Below are positions 1 to 11,731 of a stretch of 64,000 bases of DNA, in pieces. The DNA comes from Palsa-739 sp035532535 (GTDB lineage Bacteria > Actinomycetota > Thermoleophilia > Gaiellales > Gaiellaceae), in assembly GCA_035532535.1 (NCBI GenBank), contig DATKQT010000035.1, positions 24,252 through 88,251 on the forward strand, written 5' to 3'. The notes under the pieces were generated by a model. The model was not told where the DNA came from, did not search any database, and worked only from the letters and a program-made list of their open reading frames with translations. The translations under genes and the position numbers were made by a program. Numbering within the stretch: position 1 is the stretch's first letter; every line of letters starts with the position of its first letter.

Positions 1-2
1 AC

Positions 3-887
3 CTGAGCCGCCTCCGGCTCATCCTCATCCTGGTGTCGCTCGGCGGCATCGCTGCCGCCACGCTCGCCGGCGCGCTCGTGTCGCGCGCGACGCTGGCTCC
101 GGTGCGCCGCCTCACCGGTGCGGCGGAGCGCATCGCGGAGACCGGCGACCCGAGCGAGCGCGTGCCCGAGTCCGGCCGCGGCGAGCTCGCTCGACTCGGC
201 ACCTCCTTCAACACGATGCTCGCTGCCCTCGAGGACGCGATCGACACGCAGCGACGTTTCGTCGCCGATGCGTCGCACGAGCTCCGCACGCCGCTGACGA
301 GCTTGCAGACGAACATCGAGGTCCTGAAGCAGCAAGAGCGGCTCGACCCTTTGGCGCGACAGCGGCTCTTCGACGACCTGCAGCGGGAGGCGCACGAGAT
401 GCGCGACCTCATCGGCGGGTTGCTCGAGCTCGCGCGCGGCGACGACTCACGACTGGAGAAGACGACGTTCCGCTTCGACGAGCTCGTCGAGAGCGTCGTC
501 GAGCGCGCGCGCAGCCGCTTCCCCGACCTCACGTTCGAGGCCACTGTCGAGCCGACCACCCTCACCGGCTCGAGCGACCGGCTCGAGCGCGCGGTGTGGA
601 ACCTGCTCGAGAACGCGGGCAAGTGGAGCGCGCCCGGATCGAGCGTCGACGTGACGCTGAGCGGCGGCGAGCTGCGCGTCCGCGACCACGGGCCGGGCAT
701 CGCAGCGGAGGACCGTGAGCACGTGTTCGACCGCTTCTACCGCTCCGCCGCCGCCCGCTCGCTCCCCGGCTCCGGTCTAGGGCTCGCGATCGTCCGCGAG
801 GTGGCCGAGGCGCACGGCGGCACCGTCGTCGCCGAAGACGCGCCCGACGGCGGCGCGATTCTCACCCTTCGCTTGCAGAACTCTTAG
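3..887 (+). CDS. Membrane sensor histidine kinase (HAMP-HisKA-HATPase), 5' partial
   Basis: The reading frame is open from base 3, so the start lies upstream and the sensor domain is missing. The visible part begins in a hydrophobic segment that ends at about base 90. A HAMP-like linker follows (APVRRLTGAAERIAETGD). The dimerisation/phosphoacceptor box is ASHELRTPLTSL, with the phospho-His in SHELR. The ATPase domain shows N-box (NLLENAGKW), G1 (DHGPGIA) and G2 (GSGLGLAIV). It is a classic OmpR-family partner kinase of the MprB/BaeS type. The partner regulator is probably just upstream, outside the window. A GTG at 33 is only an internal codon. Ligand unknown. Confidence 0.9.
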   Translation: MSRLRLILILVSLGGIAAATLAGALVSRATLAPVRRLTGAAERIAETGDPSERVPESGRGELARLGTSFNTMLAALEDAIDTQRRFVADASHELRTPLTSLQTNIEVLKQQERLDPLARQRLFDDLQREAHEMRDLIGGLLELARGDDSRLEKTTFRFDELVESVVERARSRFPDLTFEATVEPTTLTGSSDRLERAVWNLLENAGKWSAPGSSVDVTLSGGELRVRDHGPGIAAEDREHVFDRFYRSAAARSLPGSGLGLAIVREVAEAHGGTVVAEDAPDGGAILTLRLQNS

Positions 888-894
888 GCCGCTT

Positions 895-916
895 TCATCT
901 CGCAGTGGTGAGATGA
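895..916. other. Small hairpin just after the kinase stop
   Basis: TCATCTC (895-901) and GAGATGA (910-916) form a perfect 7-bp inverted repeat with an 8-base loop. It lies 8 bases after the kinase stop codon and ahead of the much stronger hairpin at 948-989. It may assist 3'-end formation; no T-tract follows. Confidence 0.35.
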
Positions 917-947
917 GATCACCCTCCTTCGACCGGTTCCTCCATGT

Positions 948-989
948 CCGGCGCCTCCTCCTTCCCTTCCCCTGCTGAGGAGGCGCCGG
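948..989. terminator. Bidirectional terminator-like hairpin between convergent genes
   Basis: CCGGCGCCTCCTC (948-960) is the exact reverse complement of GAGGAGGCGCCGG (977-989), giving a perfect 13-bp GC-rich stem with a 16-base pyrimidine-rich loop. It sits between the convergent kinase (ends 887) and glgX (ends 1000). Being symmetric, it can serve both strands. There is no long T-run, as is common for actinobacterial terminators. Confidence 0.75.
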
Positions 990-999
990 GCGCAACCGG

Positions 1000-3102
1000 C
1001 TATACCCGCCGCAGCAGCGTCAGCGAGCTGTCCTGCACGACGACCTCGGCGCGCGCGCCCACGGAACCCTCCGGCGCGGTGTCGCCGGTCGCGATCGCGA
1101 CCTCCCAGCGTGCGCCGAACCGCCGCGTCGGGAGCGTGAAGGTCACCGGGTCGAAGTCCGCATTGAAGAGCAACAGGAAGGAGTCGTCCACGACCTCCTC
1201 TCCGTGCGCGGTGCGCGAGGGGATCTCGTCGCCGTTCAGAAACACGCCGAGGGTGCGCCCCGGTTCCTGCTGCCAGTCGCGCTGAGTCATCCTGCGCCCG
1301 TCCGGGCGAAACCACCACACGTCCGGCAGGCCCGAGCCGCGCGTCTCCGTCCCGGACAGGAAGGTCTCGCGGCGGAACACGGGATGATCTCGGCGCAGCC
1401 GGATCAGGTCGCGGACGAACGCGAGCAAATCCGCGTCCGCGTGCTCCCAGTCGAACCACGAGATCTCGTTGTCCTGGCACCACGCGTTGTTGTTTCCGTG
1501 CTGCGTGCGTCCGATCTCGTCGCCGCCGAGCAGCATCGGTATCCCCTGCGAGAGCAGCAGCGTTGCGACGAAGTTGCGCTGCTGCCGCGCGCGCACCGCG
1601 CTGATCTTCGTATCGTCCGTCTCGCCCTCGATGCCGTGGTTCCAGGAGCGGTTGTCGTCCGTGCCGTCGCGGCCGCCCTCGCCGTTCGCGTCGTTGTGCT
1701 TCTGGTTGTACGAGACGAGGTCGCGCAGCGTGAAGCCGTCGTGCGCCGTGACGAAGTTGATCGATGCGAACGGCTCGCGCCCGTCGGCCTGATAGAGGTC
1801 GCTCGAGCCGGTGAATCGCGAGGCGAACCCGCCGAGGTTGCCGCTCCCGCGCCAGAAGTCGCGCATCGTGTCGCGGTACGGGCCGTTCCACTCCGCCCAC
1901 AGCACCGGGAAGTTGCCCACCTGATAGCCGCCGGGTCCGACGTCCCACGGCTCTGCGATCAGCTTCGCCTGCGAGATGACCGGATCCTGGTGGATGGTGT
2001 CGAAGAACGTCGACAAACGGTCGACCTCGTAGAACTCGCGCGCGAGCGCGGAGGCGAGATCGAACCGGAACCCGTCGACGTGGCACTCGATCACGAAGTA
2101 GCGGAGCGAGTCCATGATCAGTCGCAGCACCGACGGGTGCACCGGGTTGAGCGAGTTGCCCGTGCCGGTGAAGTCCTGGTAGAAGCGCGGAGCGTCCGGC
2201 ATGAGCCGGTAGTACGACTCGTTGTCGACGCCCTTGAACGCGAGCATCGGGCCAAGGTGATTCCCCTCGGCCGTGTGGTTGTAGACGACGTCGAGGATCA
2301 CCTCGATGCCGGCGCGGTGCAGCGCCTTGACCATCCCCTTGAACTCGAGCAGCTGTTCCCCGCGCGACCCCGTCGCCGCGTACAGCGCGTGCGGGGCCAG
2401 ATACCCGATGGACGAGTAGCCCCAGTAGTTCGTCAGCCCTTCGTCGTGCAGGAACTGCTCGTCGGCGATGTGGTGGATCGGCAGCAGCTCGACCGCGGTG
2501 ACGCCGAGCTCGCGCAGGTAGGCGATCGCTCCCTCCGACGCGAGACCGGCATACGTCCCGCGCAGGTCGTCGCGGACGTTCGGAAGAAGACGCGTGAGTC
2601 CCTTCACGTGCGCCTCGTAGATAACCGTGTCGTGCCACGGCGTTGCCGGTGGGGCGTCGTCCTCCCAGTTGAACGACGTGTCGACGACGACGCACTTCGG
2701 GATCGCCTGCGCGTCGTCCTCGTCGTCGAGCTCGAGGTCCGCGTCCGGATCGGGACCGGGACCGTACGGGAGCACGTTCGCGCGCTCCCACCGGATCGGC
2801 CCCTCGATCGACTTCGCGTACGGATCGATCAGGAGCTTGTACGGGTTGAAGCGGCGGCCCGACGCCGGATCGTAGGCGCCGTGCACGCGATACCCGTACA
2901 ACTGCCCCGGGCGGACGTCCGGGAGGTAACAGTGCCAGTTGAAGGCCGTCCGCTCGACAACGTCGATGCGCGTCTCCTGGCCGGCAGCGTCGAACAGGCA
3001 CAGCTCGACGCTCTCCGCGTTCTCGGAGAAGAGCGAGAAGTTCGTTCCCGCGCCGTCCCAAGTCGCCCCGAGCGGGAACGGCGTACCCGGCCAGACGAGC
3101 AT
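1000..3102 (-). CDS. glgX: Glycogen debranching enzyme GlgX (GH13)
   Basis: A 700-aa isoamylase-type debranching enzyme that hydrolyses alpha-1,6 branches of glycogen-like glucan in the cytoplasm. An N-terminal CBM48-like region (about 5-100) precedes the GH13 barrel. Barrel motifs are DVVYNH (271-276), GFRFDLASAL with nucleophile D348, LIAEPWD with acid/base E384, and VTAHDG with D455. Length is normal for the family. The ATG shares one base with the upstream gene's stop (TAATG), so translation is probably coupled to ggt. It is the last gene of the glgE-treS-mak-glgB-ggt-glgX unit, supplying debranching for turnover of the polymer made by GlgE and GlgB. Confidence 0.95.
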   Translation of the reverse strand: MLVWPGTPFPLGATWDGAGTNFSLFSENAESVELCLFDAAGQETRIDVVERTAFNWHCYLPDVRPGQLYGYRVHGAYDPASGRRFNPYKLLIDPYAKSIEGPIRWERANVLPYGPGPDPDADLELDDEDDAQAIPKCVVVDTSFNWEDDAPPATPWHDTVIYEAHVKGLTRLLPNVRDDLRGTYAGLASEGAIAYLRELGVTAVELLPIHHIADEQFLHDEGLTNYWGYSSIGYLAPHALYAATGSRGEQLLEFKGMVKALHRAGIEVILDVVYNHTAEGNHLGPMLAFKGVDNESYYRLMPDAPRFYQDFTGTGNSLNPVHPSVLRLIMDSLRYFVIECHVDGFRFDLASALAREFYEVDRLSTFFDTIHQDPVISQAKLIAEPWDVGPGGYQVGNFPVLWAEWNGPYRDTMRDFWRGSGNLGGFASRFTGSSDLYQADGREPFASINFVTAHDGFTLRDLVSYNQKHNDANGEGGRDGTDDNRSWNHGIEGETDDTKISAVRARQQRNFVATLLLSQGIPMLLGGDEIGRTQHGNNNAWCQDNEISWFDWEHADADLLAFVRDLIRLRRDHPVFRRETFLSGTETRGSGLPDVWWFRPDGRRMTQRDWQQEPGRTLGVFLNGDEIPSRTAHGEEVVDDSFLLLFNADFDPVTFTLPTRRFGARWEVAIATGDTAPEGSVGARAEVVVQDSSLTLLRRV

Positions 3103-4796
3103 TACCTACCGACCGCGTAGCCCTGCATCCCGCGCGGGTTGGCGCCCGCAACCACCTGGCCGTCGGGATCGCGCCCGACCATGCTCACCCGGCCGAGTGA
3201 CCACGGATCCGACTCCTCGACGTCGTGGCCGCGGGCTCGGAGGCCGTCGAGCGTCTCCCGGCCCGCCCGCGATTCGACCGCGACGTGCCGCGGCCGCGTC
3301 TCACGCGGGTAGAACGAACTCGGGAAGGCCTCCGTGTGATGGTTCGGAGCGTCGATCGCGGCTTGCAGGTTCATGCCGAAGTGCACGTGCGCGAGGAATG
3401 CGTGCAGCGTCCACTGATCCTGCTGGTCACCGCCCGGCGTGCCGAGCGCGAGGACGGGCTCGCCGTCGCGGAGCGCGAGCGTCGGCGACAGTGTCGTGCG
3501 CGGCCGCTTCCTTGGCTCCAGCGAGTTGGGCAAGCCCTCCTCGAGCCAGAACATCTGCGCGCGCGTGCCGAGGCAGAAGCCGAGCTCGGGGATGACCGGC
3601 GCGCCCCACAGCCAGCCCCCGCTCGGCGTAGCCGAGACCATGTTTCCCCACCGGTCGACGACGTCGATGTGCACGGTGTCGCCGCGCGTCGGCTCGCCGA
3701 CGCCGGGGGCGAGCGCGCCGACGACCGGCGCAGGCAGACGCGGATGGTCGCCACCCGGACGCAGCTCGGGGGAGGATTCGTCGCCCACGAGCTCCCGCCG
3801 CTCCGCGGCGTACTCTCGCGAGAGCAGCATCTCCATGGGCACGTCGACGAAGTCGGGGTCGCCGTACCACGCTTCGCGGTCCGCGAACGCGAGCTTCGCG
3901 CACTCGGTGACGACGTGGATGTACTCGGCGCTTGCGTGGCCCATGCCGGCCAGGTCGAAGCCCTCGAGCAGGCGGAGCTGCTGGAGGAACACCGGCGCCT
4001 GGCTCCACGGGCCCGCCTTGAGCACCGTAAGGCCGTGGTAGTCGACCGCGAGCGGTTGCTCGATCGTCGGCCGCCACTCGCTCAAATCGTCCGCGGCCAG
4101 CAATCCTCGATGCCTGACACCGGAGCTGTCCATCCATTCGCGTTCCTGGAACGCGACGATCGCCTCGGCGACGAAGCCGCGGTACCAGTCGTCGAGGGGG
4201 TCGCGCGACGCGGCCAGCCGTTTGTACGTTTCCGCGAGCCGCTGGTTGCGGTGCAGCGTGCCGGGCTCGAGCGCCGACAGATAGACGTTCGCCGACGTCG
4301 TCCACTCGTCCCGGAAGAGCGACTCGACGTTGCCGATCGCGTTCGCGATCCGCGGCAGCACGGGATAGCCGTTCTCGGCGTAGTCGATCGCGAAGCGCAT
4401 GACCTCCGCGAGCGGCATCGTCCCGAAGTCGCGCAGCATCGTGAGCCAGCCGCCGAATGCGCCCGGGACGACAGCCGACAGCGGCCCGGTGCCGGGAACG
4501 AGCTCGAGGCCGAGCTCCTCGCGATAGTGCGCGATCGTCGCCGCGCGCGGAGCCGTTCCCTGCGCGCACAAGACGACCGGCTCGCCGCTCGAGACGGGCC
4601 ACAGGATCGCGGGGAGATCGCCGCCGGGGCCGTTCAGGTGCGGCTCGACGACCTGCAGCGTGAATCCTGCTGCGACAGCGGCGTCGAAGGCGTTGCCGCC
4701 GCGCTCGAGCACGGCCATGCCGGCGGACGACGCAAGCCAGTGCGTCGACGCGACCATGCCGAAGGTGCCACGGAGCTCGGGGCGCGTGGTGAACAC
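3102..4796 (-). CDS. ggt: Gamma-glutamyltransferase family protein
   Basis: A 564-aa Ntn-hydrolase of the GGT family. The N-terminal half has the family signature around GGNAFDAAVAAGF. The autocatalytic nucleophile Thr is in RGDTVHIDVVD, followed by the oxyanion/substrate region (TPSGGW) and the TLSPTLALRDGEPVLALGTPGG segment seen in GGT small subunits. Family members cleave gamma-glutamyl bonds or act on related acyl amides. I see no convincing signal peptide, so an intracellular acylase-like role is possible. It starts 29 bases after glgB and ends 1 base into glgX, so it is embedded in an alpha-glucan operon. The physiological substrate is not evident from sequence. Confidence 0.88.
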   Translation of the reverse strand: MFTTRPELRGTFGMVASTHWLASSAGMAVLERGGNAFDAAVAAGFTLQVVEPHLNGPGGDLPAILWPVSSGEPVVLCAQGTAPRAATIAHYREELGLELVPGTGPLSAVVPGAFGGWLTMLRDFGTMPLAEVMRFAIDYAENGYPVLPRIANAIGNVESLFRDEWTTSANVYLSALEPGTLHRNQRLAETYKRLAASRDPLDDWYRGFVAEAIVAFQEREWMDSSGVRHRGLLAADDLSEWRPTIEQPLAVDYHGLTVLKAGPWSQAPVFLQQLRLLEGFDLAGMGHASAEYIHVVTECAKLAFADREAWYGDPDFVDVPMEMLLSREYAAERRELVGDESSPELRPGGDHPRLPAPVVGALAPGVGEPTRGDTVHIDVVDRWGNMVSATPSGGWLWGAPVIPELGFCLGTRAQMFWLEEGLPNSLEPRKRPRTTLSPTLALRDGEPVLALGTPGGDQQDQWTLHAFLAHVHFGMNLQAAIDAPNHHTEAFPSSFYPRETRPRHVAVESRAGRETLDGLRARGHDVEESDPWSLGRVSMVGRDPDGQVVAGANPRGMQGYAVGR

Positions 4797-4825
4797 GCCC
4801 GCGGACGATAGACGAGCGTCGGCCG

Positions 4826-6964
4826 TTACTCAGGCACGAACCACACGGCGCCGAGCGGCGGCAGCGTCAGGAGCGCCGAGAACGGCTGGTCGTGCCAGCC
4901 CACCGGCTCGGCCTCGACGCCGCCGAGATTGCCGACGCCGGACCCGCCGTAGAACGGCGAGTCGGAGTTGAGCAGCTCACGCCACCTGCAGCAGAGCGGC
5001 ATGCCGACGCGATAGTCGTAGCGCGGGACGGGGGACAGGTTGAGCACGCAGACGAGCGGCCGGTCACCGGCGTCGTCCAGCCGCGCAAACGCAAGCACGT
5101 TGTTCGACGCGTCGTTGGCCTCGAGCCAGCGGAAGCCGTCCGGGGCGACATCGCGCTCGTACAGCGCAGGCGTATCGCGATACGCGCGGTTCAGGTCGCG
5201 GACGAGCGACTGCACGCCGGCGTGCTCTGCGTACTCGAGCAGATTCCAGTGCAACGACCCTTCGGCGTTCCACTCCTCCCACTCGCCCAGCTCGCCGCCC
5301 ATGAAGAGGAGCTTCTTGCCGGGGTGCGCCCACATGTACGCGTACAGCGAGCGCAGATTGGCAAACTTCTGCCACCGGTCTCCGGGCATCTTGTCGAGCA
5401 GCGACCGCTTGCCGTGCACGACCTCGTCATGCGACAGCGGGAGGATGAAGTTCTCGCTGAACGCGTACAGGAGCGAGAACGTCAACGTGTGGTGGTTGAA
5501 GCTGCGATAGACGGGGTCCTTCTGGAAGTACACGAGCGTGTCGTGCATCCAGCCCATGTTCCACTTGAAGCCGAAGCCGAGCCCGCCCAGGTACGTCGGC
5601 CGCGACACGCCGGGCCATGCAGTCGACTCCTCGGCGGCCGAAATGACGCCGGGCACGCGCCCGAACATCGTTTCGTTCATCTCCTTCAGGAACGCGACCG
5701 CGTCCAGATCCTCGCGGCCGCCGTACTCGTTCGGGATCCACTCCCCGGCCTTGCGCGAGTAGTCGAGATAGAGCATCGACGCGACGGCGTCGACGCGGAT
5801 CCCGTCGGCGTGATGCTCGCGCAGCCAGTAGAGCGCGTTCGCGAGCAGGAAGTTCTTCACCTCGCTGCGGCCGAGGTTGAAGACGAGCGTCCCCCAGTCC
5901 GGATGCGCGCCGCGCCGCGGGTCGGCGTGCTCGTACAGGTGCGTGCCGTCGAACGTGGCTAGTGCCCAGTCGTCGCGCGGGAAGTGCGCGGGCACCCAGT
6001 CGAGGATGACGCCGATGCCGCGCTCGTGCATGCGCTCGACGAAGGCGCGGAAGTCGTCGGGGTCGCCGAAACGTGACGTCGGCGCGAAGTAGCCGGTGAC
6101 CTGGTAGCCCCACGACCCCGAGAACGGGTGCTCCATCACCGGGAGTAGCTCGACGTGCGTGAAGCCGAGGTCGGACACGTAGTCGGCGAGCTCGTCCGCG
6201 AGCTCGCGGTACGTGAGCGGGCGGTTGCCCTCGACCGGGTTGCGCCGCCACGAGCCGAGATGCACCTCGTAGATCGACATCGGTTGGCGCAACGGCTCCG
6301 ACCCCGCGCGCTGCTCGATCCACGCGTCGTCGGACCAGACGTGCTCGGAACGGAACACGCGCGACGCGTTGCCGGGCGGGACCTCGGCGTGGAACGCGAG
6401 GGGGTCCGCTTTCAGCCGCAGGCGGCCATCCTGCGAGCGGACCTCGAACTTGTAATACGAGCCTGGCGCAACGTCGGGGACGAAAAGCTCCCAGATGCCG
6501 GACGAGCCGAGCGACCGCATCGGGTGCAGGCGGCCGTCCCAGGAGTTGAAGTCACCGACGACGGCGACGGAGCGCGCGTTCGGCGCCCAGACGGCGAACG
6601 CGGTGCCCGTGACGCCGTCGATCTCGCGCACGTGCGCGCCGAGCTTCTCGTACAGCTGCTCGTGCCGTCCCTCCATGACCAGGTGGAGGTCGAAGTCGCC
6701 GAGCGTCGGCAAGAACGCGTACGGGTCGCGCACCGTGAACGTGCTGCCGTTCGGATAGTCGACTTCGAGCTGGTAGGTGAGCGGCAGCCGCGCCTTCGGA
6801 AGCATCGCCTCCCACAGGCCGGCGGGATCCTTCAGCTCTGCATCGACGCCGGCGGGCTGAACGCGTACCGCCTGCGCTTCCGGCCGGAACACACGCACGA
6901 CGACGCCGCCGTTCGCCTCATGCGCGCCGAGGATCGCATGCGGATCCGCCCCCAGTTCGATCAC
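4826..6964 (-). CDS. glgB: 1,4-alpha-glucan branching enzyme GlgB
   Basis: A 712-aa GH13 enzyme that makes alpha-1,6 branches in glycogen-like glucan. An N-terminal extra beta domain and CBM48 (about 1-225) precede the barrel. Motifs are SWGYQVTGYFAPTSRFG (284-300), GVILDWVPAHFP (318-329), GIRVDAVASML with nucleophile D392, ISAAEESTAW with E445, and LPLSHDEVVHGKRS. I place the start at the GTG at 6964 because it overlaps the upstream kinase stop by four bases (GTGA) and gives a normal N-terminus (IELGADPHAILGAH). A longer open frame upstream is out-of-frame coding of the kinase gene. Third step of the GlgE route. Confidence 0.95.
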   Translation of the reverse strand: MIELGADPHAILGAHEANGGVVVRVFRPEAQAVRVQPAGVDAELKDPAGLWEAMLPKARLPLTYQLEVDYPNGSTFTVRDPYAFLPTLGDFDLHLVMEGRHEQLYEKLGAHVREIDGVTGTAFAVWAPNARSVAVVGDFNSWDGRLHPMRSLGSSGIWELFVPDVAPGSYYKFEVRSQDGRLRLKADPLAFHAEVPPGNASRVFRSEHVWSDDAWIEQRAGSEPLRQPMSIYEVHLGSWRRNPVEGNRPLTYRELADELADYVSDLGFTHVELLPVMEHPFSGSWGYQVTGYFAPTSRFGDPDDFRAFVERMHERGIGVILDWVPAHFPRDDWALATFDGTHLYEHADPRRGAHPDWGTLVFNLGRSEVKNFLLANALYWLREHHADGIRVDAVASMLYLDYSRKAGEWIPNEYGGREDLDAVAFLKEMNETMFGRVPGVISAAEESTAWPGVSRPTYLGGLGFGFKWNMGWMHDTLVYFQKDPVYRSFNHHTLTFSLLYAFSENFILPLSHDEVVHGKRSLLDKMPGDRWQKFANLRSLYAYMWAHPGKKLLFMGGELGEWEEWNAEGSLHWNLLEYAEHAGVQSLVRDLNRAYRDTPALYERDVAPDGFRWLEANDASNNVLAFARLDDAGDRPLVCVLNLSPVPRYDYRVGMPLCCRWRELLNSDSPFYGGSGVGNLGGVEAEPVGWHDQPFSALLTLPPLGAVWFVPE

Positions 6965-8270
6965 GCGCGGGTGGAGGTCTCCTCGATCAGACGCTGGATG
7001 CCGCGCACCGGGATACCGACCCAGTCCGGACGGTTGTCGAGCTCGTACTGGAGCTCGTACACCGCCTTCTCGAGCTCGAACACCGAGAGCAGGCGGTCGA
7101 TCGCGGGCGCGCCCGCCGGCAGGAGAGCCGGGTCGACCGTCTCGAAATAGCCCTCGAGGAACCGGGCGCGCGCCTGCTCCTCCCATCCGTCCGGCGGCTC
7201 GACATCGCGCAGCAGCGAGACGGCGCTCGCCACATATGCGAACGAGCGCAGCATCCCGGCGACGTCGCGCAAGGCGGAGCGCTTGCGCCGTCGCTCTGCG
7301 AGCGAGCGCGCCGGCTCACCCTCGAAGTCGAGGATGACCCAGTCGTCGCCCGCCCACATGGTCTGGCCGAGGTGGTAGTCGCCGTGCGTACGGATGGACT
7401 GACCAGCCGCGCCGGCGTGCGTGAGTTGGCGGAGCTGGTCGCGAACCTCCTCACCGCGGCCCGCGATCGGCGACACCGCCTCTTCCTCGTCCGAGAGCGA
7501 GAGGAAGACGCGTGCGATCTCCTCGTCAACGGTCGCCGTCAGCAGGCCGAGCGCCTCGACGCTCGGAGACTCGGGGCAGAAGGCGGGATCGTTCGCCTCG
7601 GAAGCGAGCACCGTGTGCATCTCGCCGGTCACTTCCCCGAGGCGACCGAGGCGCGACAGGAACCGCTCCGGCTCCTCGGCGAGCTCGTCGAGAGCAAGCT
7701 CCCAGCCGTCGAGCCCGCCGCGCACGTACTCCTGCAGGATTCCGAGGGTGGCCGAGAGCGGCCCGCCTGCATACGCGTACCAGCCACCGAGTGCGGCGAT
7801 GTTCGGGAAGCCGTGCTCGGTGAGGAAGCGCAGCATCTCCAGCTCGGGGTTGAGCCCGGGCTCGAGGCGGCGGAAGACTTTGAGGACGAGCTCGTCGTCG
7901 AAGACGACGGACGTGTTCGACTGCTCGGCGCCGACGTCGCGTGCGTCGCTCAACTCGCGGCCGAGACCGGCGAAGCCGGGAACGGGGCGAAACTCGACGA
8001 TGCCTTCGGACCCCTGGAGCGTGAGACCGGAGCGCATCGCGCTGACGAGCTCGCGCGCGAGACCGAAGGTCTCCTCCTCCGGGACCAGCAGCTGGTAGAT
8101 GTCGTGCGCGCCGGTGTCGTAGCGCAACTCGGCGAGTGCAAGCGCGAACTGCGGACCGGCGGCGCGCAACACGACGGAGTCCAACACCTGCGCGTGTGAG
8201 ACGTCGCGCGACTTCCCGCCGTACCACCGCTGCTGCACGATGCCGTCGATGAGCGATTGCTCGTCGAAGC

Positions 8271-8274
<4 letters not shown>
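6961..8274 (-). CDS. mak: Maltokinase (Mak/Pep2), makes maltose 1-phosphate
   Basis: A 437-aa aminoglycoside-phosphotransferase-fold kinase. In the GlgE pathway it converts maltose plus ATP to maltose 1-phosphate. The diagnostic active-site block is THGDYHLGQTMWAGDDWVIL, followed by DFEGEPARSLAERR (Mg-binding Asp) and RDVAGMLRSFAY, all typical of Mak. The N-terminal cap (QQRWYGGKSRDV) is also typical. The start is the ATG at 8274, which overlaps the treS stop by four bases (ATGA); the gene ends with a GTGA overlap into glgB. In many actinobacteria this enzyme is fused to TreS; here the two are separate coupled genes. Confidence 0.93.
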
Positions 8275-9919
<1,645 letters not shown>

Positions 9920-9923
<4 letters not shown>

Positions 9924-11731
9924 CGGACAACCTTAAGCACGTGGCTCTTCCCAGGCGGCAGCTCGACGAAGTTGCGGCCGATGTGCCACGTCCACTCGGC
10001 TCCGGCGAGGAGGTCGCCCACCTTGTAGGTCGGCGGGAGGCCGGTCGCGACCGGAAGGATGCACACCCCGCGCTGAGCCGCCGTCGGGTCGAGGTTGACG
10101 ACGACGATCACGTCGTTGTCGCCCGCGCGCTTCAGATAGGCGAACAGCTGCTCGTTCTCGGTCTCGAGGAACGTGATGTTGTCGAGGCGCTGCAGCGCAG
10201 CGTTTTCCCGTCGCGCTCGGTTGAGCGTCGCGATGAGCGGCAGCAGCGGGCCGTCGAGTCGCCGCTTCTTCACCTGGTACTTCTCCGAGTCCAGGTATTC
10301 CTCGCTGCCTTCGCGCAGCGGCACGTTCTCGAAGCTCTCGAAGCCGGAGTAGATCCCGTAGGCCGGCGAGAGCGTGGCGGCGAGCACGAGCCGGGCCTCG
10401 AACGCGGGCGGCCCGCCGCGTTGCAGGTACTCGTGCAGGATGTCAGGCGTGTTCGTGAACACGTTCGGCCGGTAGATCTCCGACCAGTCGAGCAGCTGGC
10501 CCATGAACTCCAGGAGCTCCCAGCGCGTGTTCTTCCATGTGAAATACGTGTAGCTCTGTGCGAACCCGGACTTCGCGAGCGTCGTCATCATCGCGGGGCG
10601 CGTGAACGCCTCGGCGAGGAAGATCACCTCCGGATGGTCGCGCCGCACCTCGTCGATGAGCCACTCCCAGAAGGGCACCGGCTTCGTATGCGGGTTGTCG
10701 ACGCGGAAGACGGTGACGCCGCGCTCGACCCAGGTGAGGACGACGTCTCGCAGCGCTGCCCAGAGCCCTTTCCAGTCCTCGCTCTCGAAGTTGACGTTGT
10801 AGATGTCCTGGTAGCGCTTCGGCGGGTTCTCGGCGTACTTCAACGTCCCGTCCGGGCGGCGGTTGAACCACTCGGGGTGCTCCTCGAGCCACGGGTGGTC
10901 GGGCGAGCACTGGATGGCGAAGTCGATCGCGATCTCGATGCCGTGCTCCCTCGCGTCGGCGACGAGCCGCTCGAACTCCTTCAGGGAGCCAAGATCGGGA
11001 TGGACCGCGTCGTGCCCGCCGTCGCTGCTGCCGATCGCCCACGGGCTGCCCGGATCCTTCGGGCCTGCAGTGAGCGTGTTGTTGCGGCCTTTGCGATTCG
11101 TGCGTCCGATCGGATGGATTGGCGGCAGGTAGAGCACGTCGAAGCCGAGCTCGGCGAACTCCGGCAACAGCTTGCGCACGCCCTCGAAGCCGCCCCACGA
11201 TCGTGGGAAGAGCTCGTACCACGAACCGAACCGCGCAAGCACGCGGTCGACGTCCACCTCGTACACCTCTGACGACGCCATTCCGGAGCGGTCGCCCGGC
11301 GGCGCGGCGAGCGCCTCCGCGACCGTCACGGTCGCGCGGCCGAGCAGGGCGGCGCCCTCGGCGAGCTCGCTGCTGACGTCCTCCTGGCCGCCCTCGACCT
11401 TGCGCCGCAATTCGTCCTGAAAGGAGGCGGTCCGGTCCGTCCATGCCTCGATGCGAAACGACCACGCGCCGGGACGGTCGACCGGGAAGGAGCCGGACCA
11501 GTGGTCGTTGCCGAGCGCGGCCAGCGGCGCCTCCTGCCAGCGCGAGGTCCCGGCCGGCCGGTAGCGCACGACCGCGCCGAGGACGTCGTGCCCGTCGCGA
11601 AAGATTCGCGCTGCGACCTCGACGCGCTCCCCGGCGACGCGCTTCACCGGGAAGCGCCCGCAGTCGACCTGCGGCACGACCTCGAGGATCTGGATGCGCG
11701 GCGGCGGTGTGGATGTCTTCGGCAGTGGCAC
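9920..11731 (-). CDS. glgE: Alpha-1,4-glucan:maltose-1-phosphate maltosyltransferase GlgE
   Basis: A 603-aa GH13_3 enzyme that extends alpha-1,4-glucan with maltosyl units from maltose 1-phosphate. The N-terminal beta domain opens with ILEVVPQVDCGRFPVKR, close to the N-terminus of characterised GlgEs. Catalytic motifs are GRNNTLTAGPKDPGSPWAIG, AIDFAIQCSPDHPWLEEH, FRVDNPHTKP with nucleophile D345, and FLAEAF with acid/base E374. Length is slightly below the usual 650-700 aa. The best start is the GTG at 11731, leaving only 38 bases to the divergent malQ. The promoter must therefore lie partly inside malQ or its leader. First gene of the operon. Confidence 0.93.

Noticed and set aside
1204..3120. 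Long plus-strand open frame opposite glgX
   Set aside because: Arg/Val/Glu-rich frame opposite a well-supported gene; typical antisense open frame caused by high GC at third positions. Same for other long frames opposite glgE, gnd, pgi, tkt and zwf.
6965..7186. N-terminal extension of GlgB inside the mak gene
   Set aside because: The extra residues are Arg/Pro-rich and unlike GlgB; the GTGA junction at 6961-6964 gives the family-typical start.
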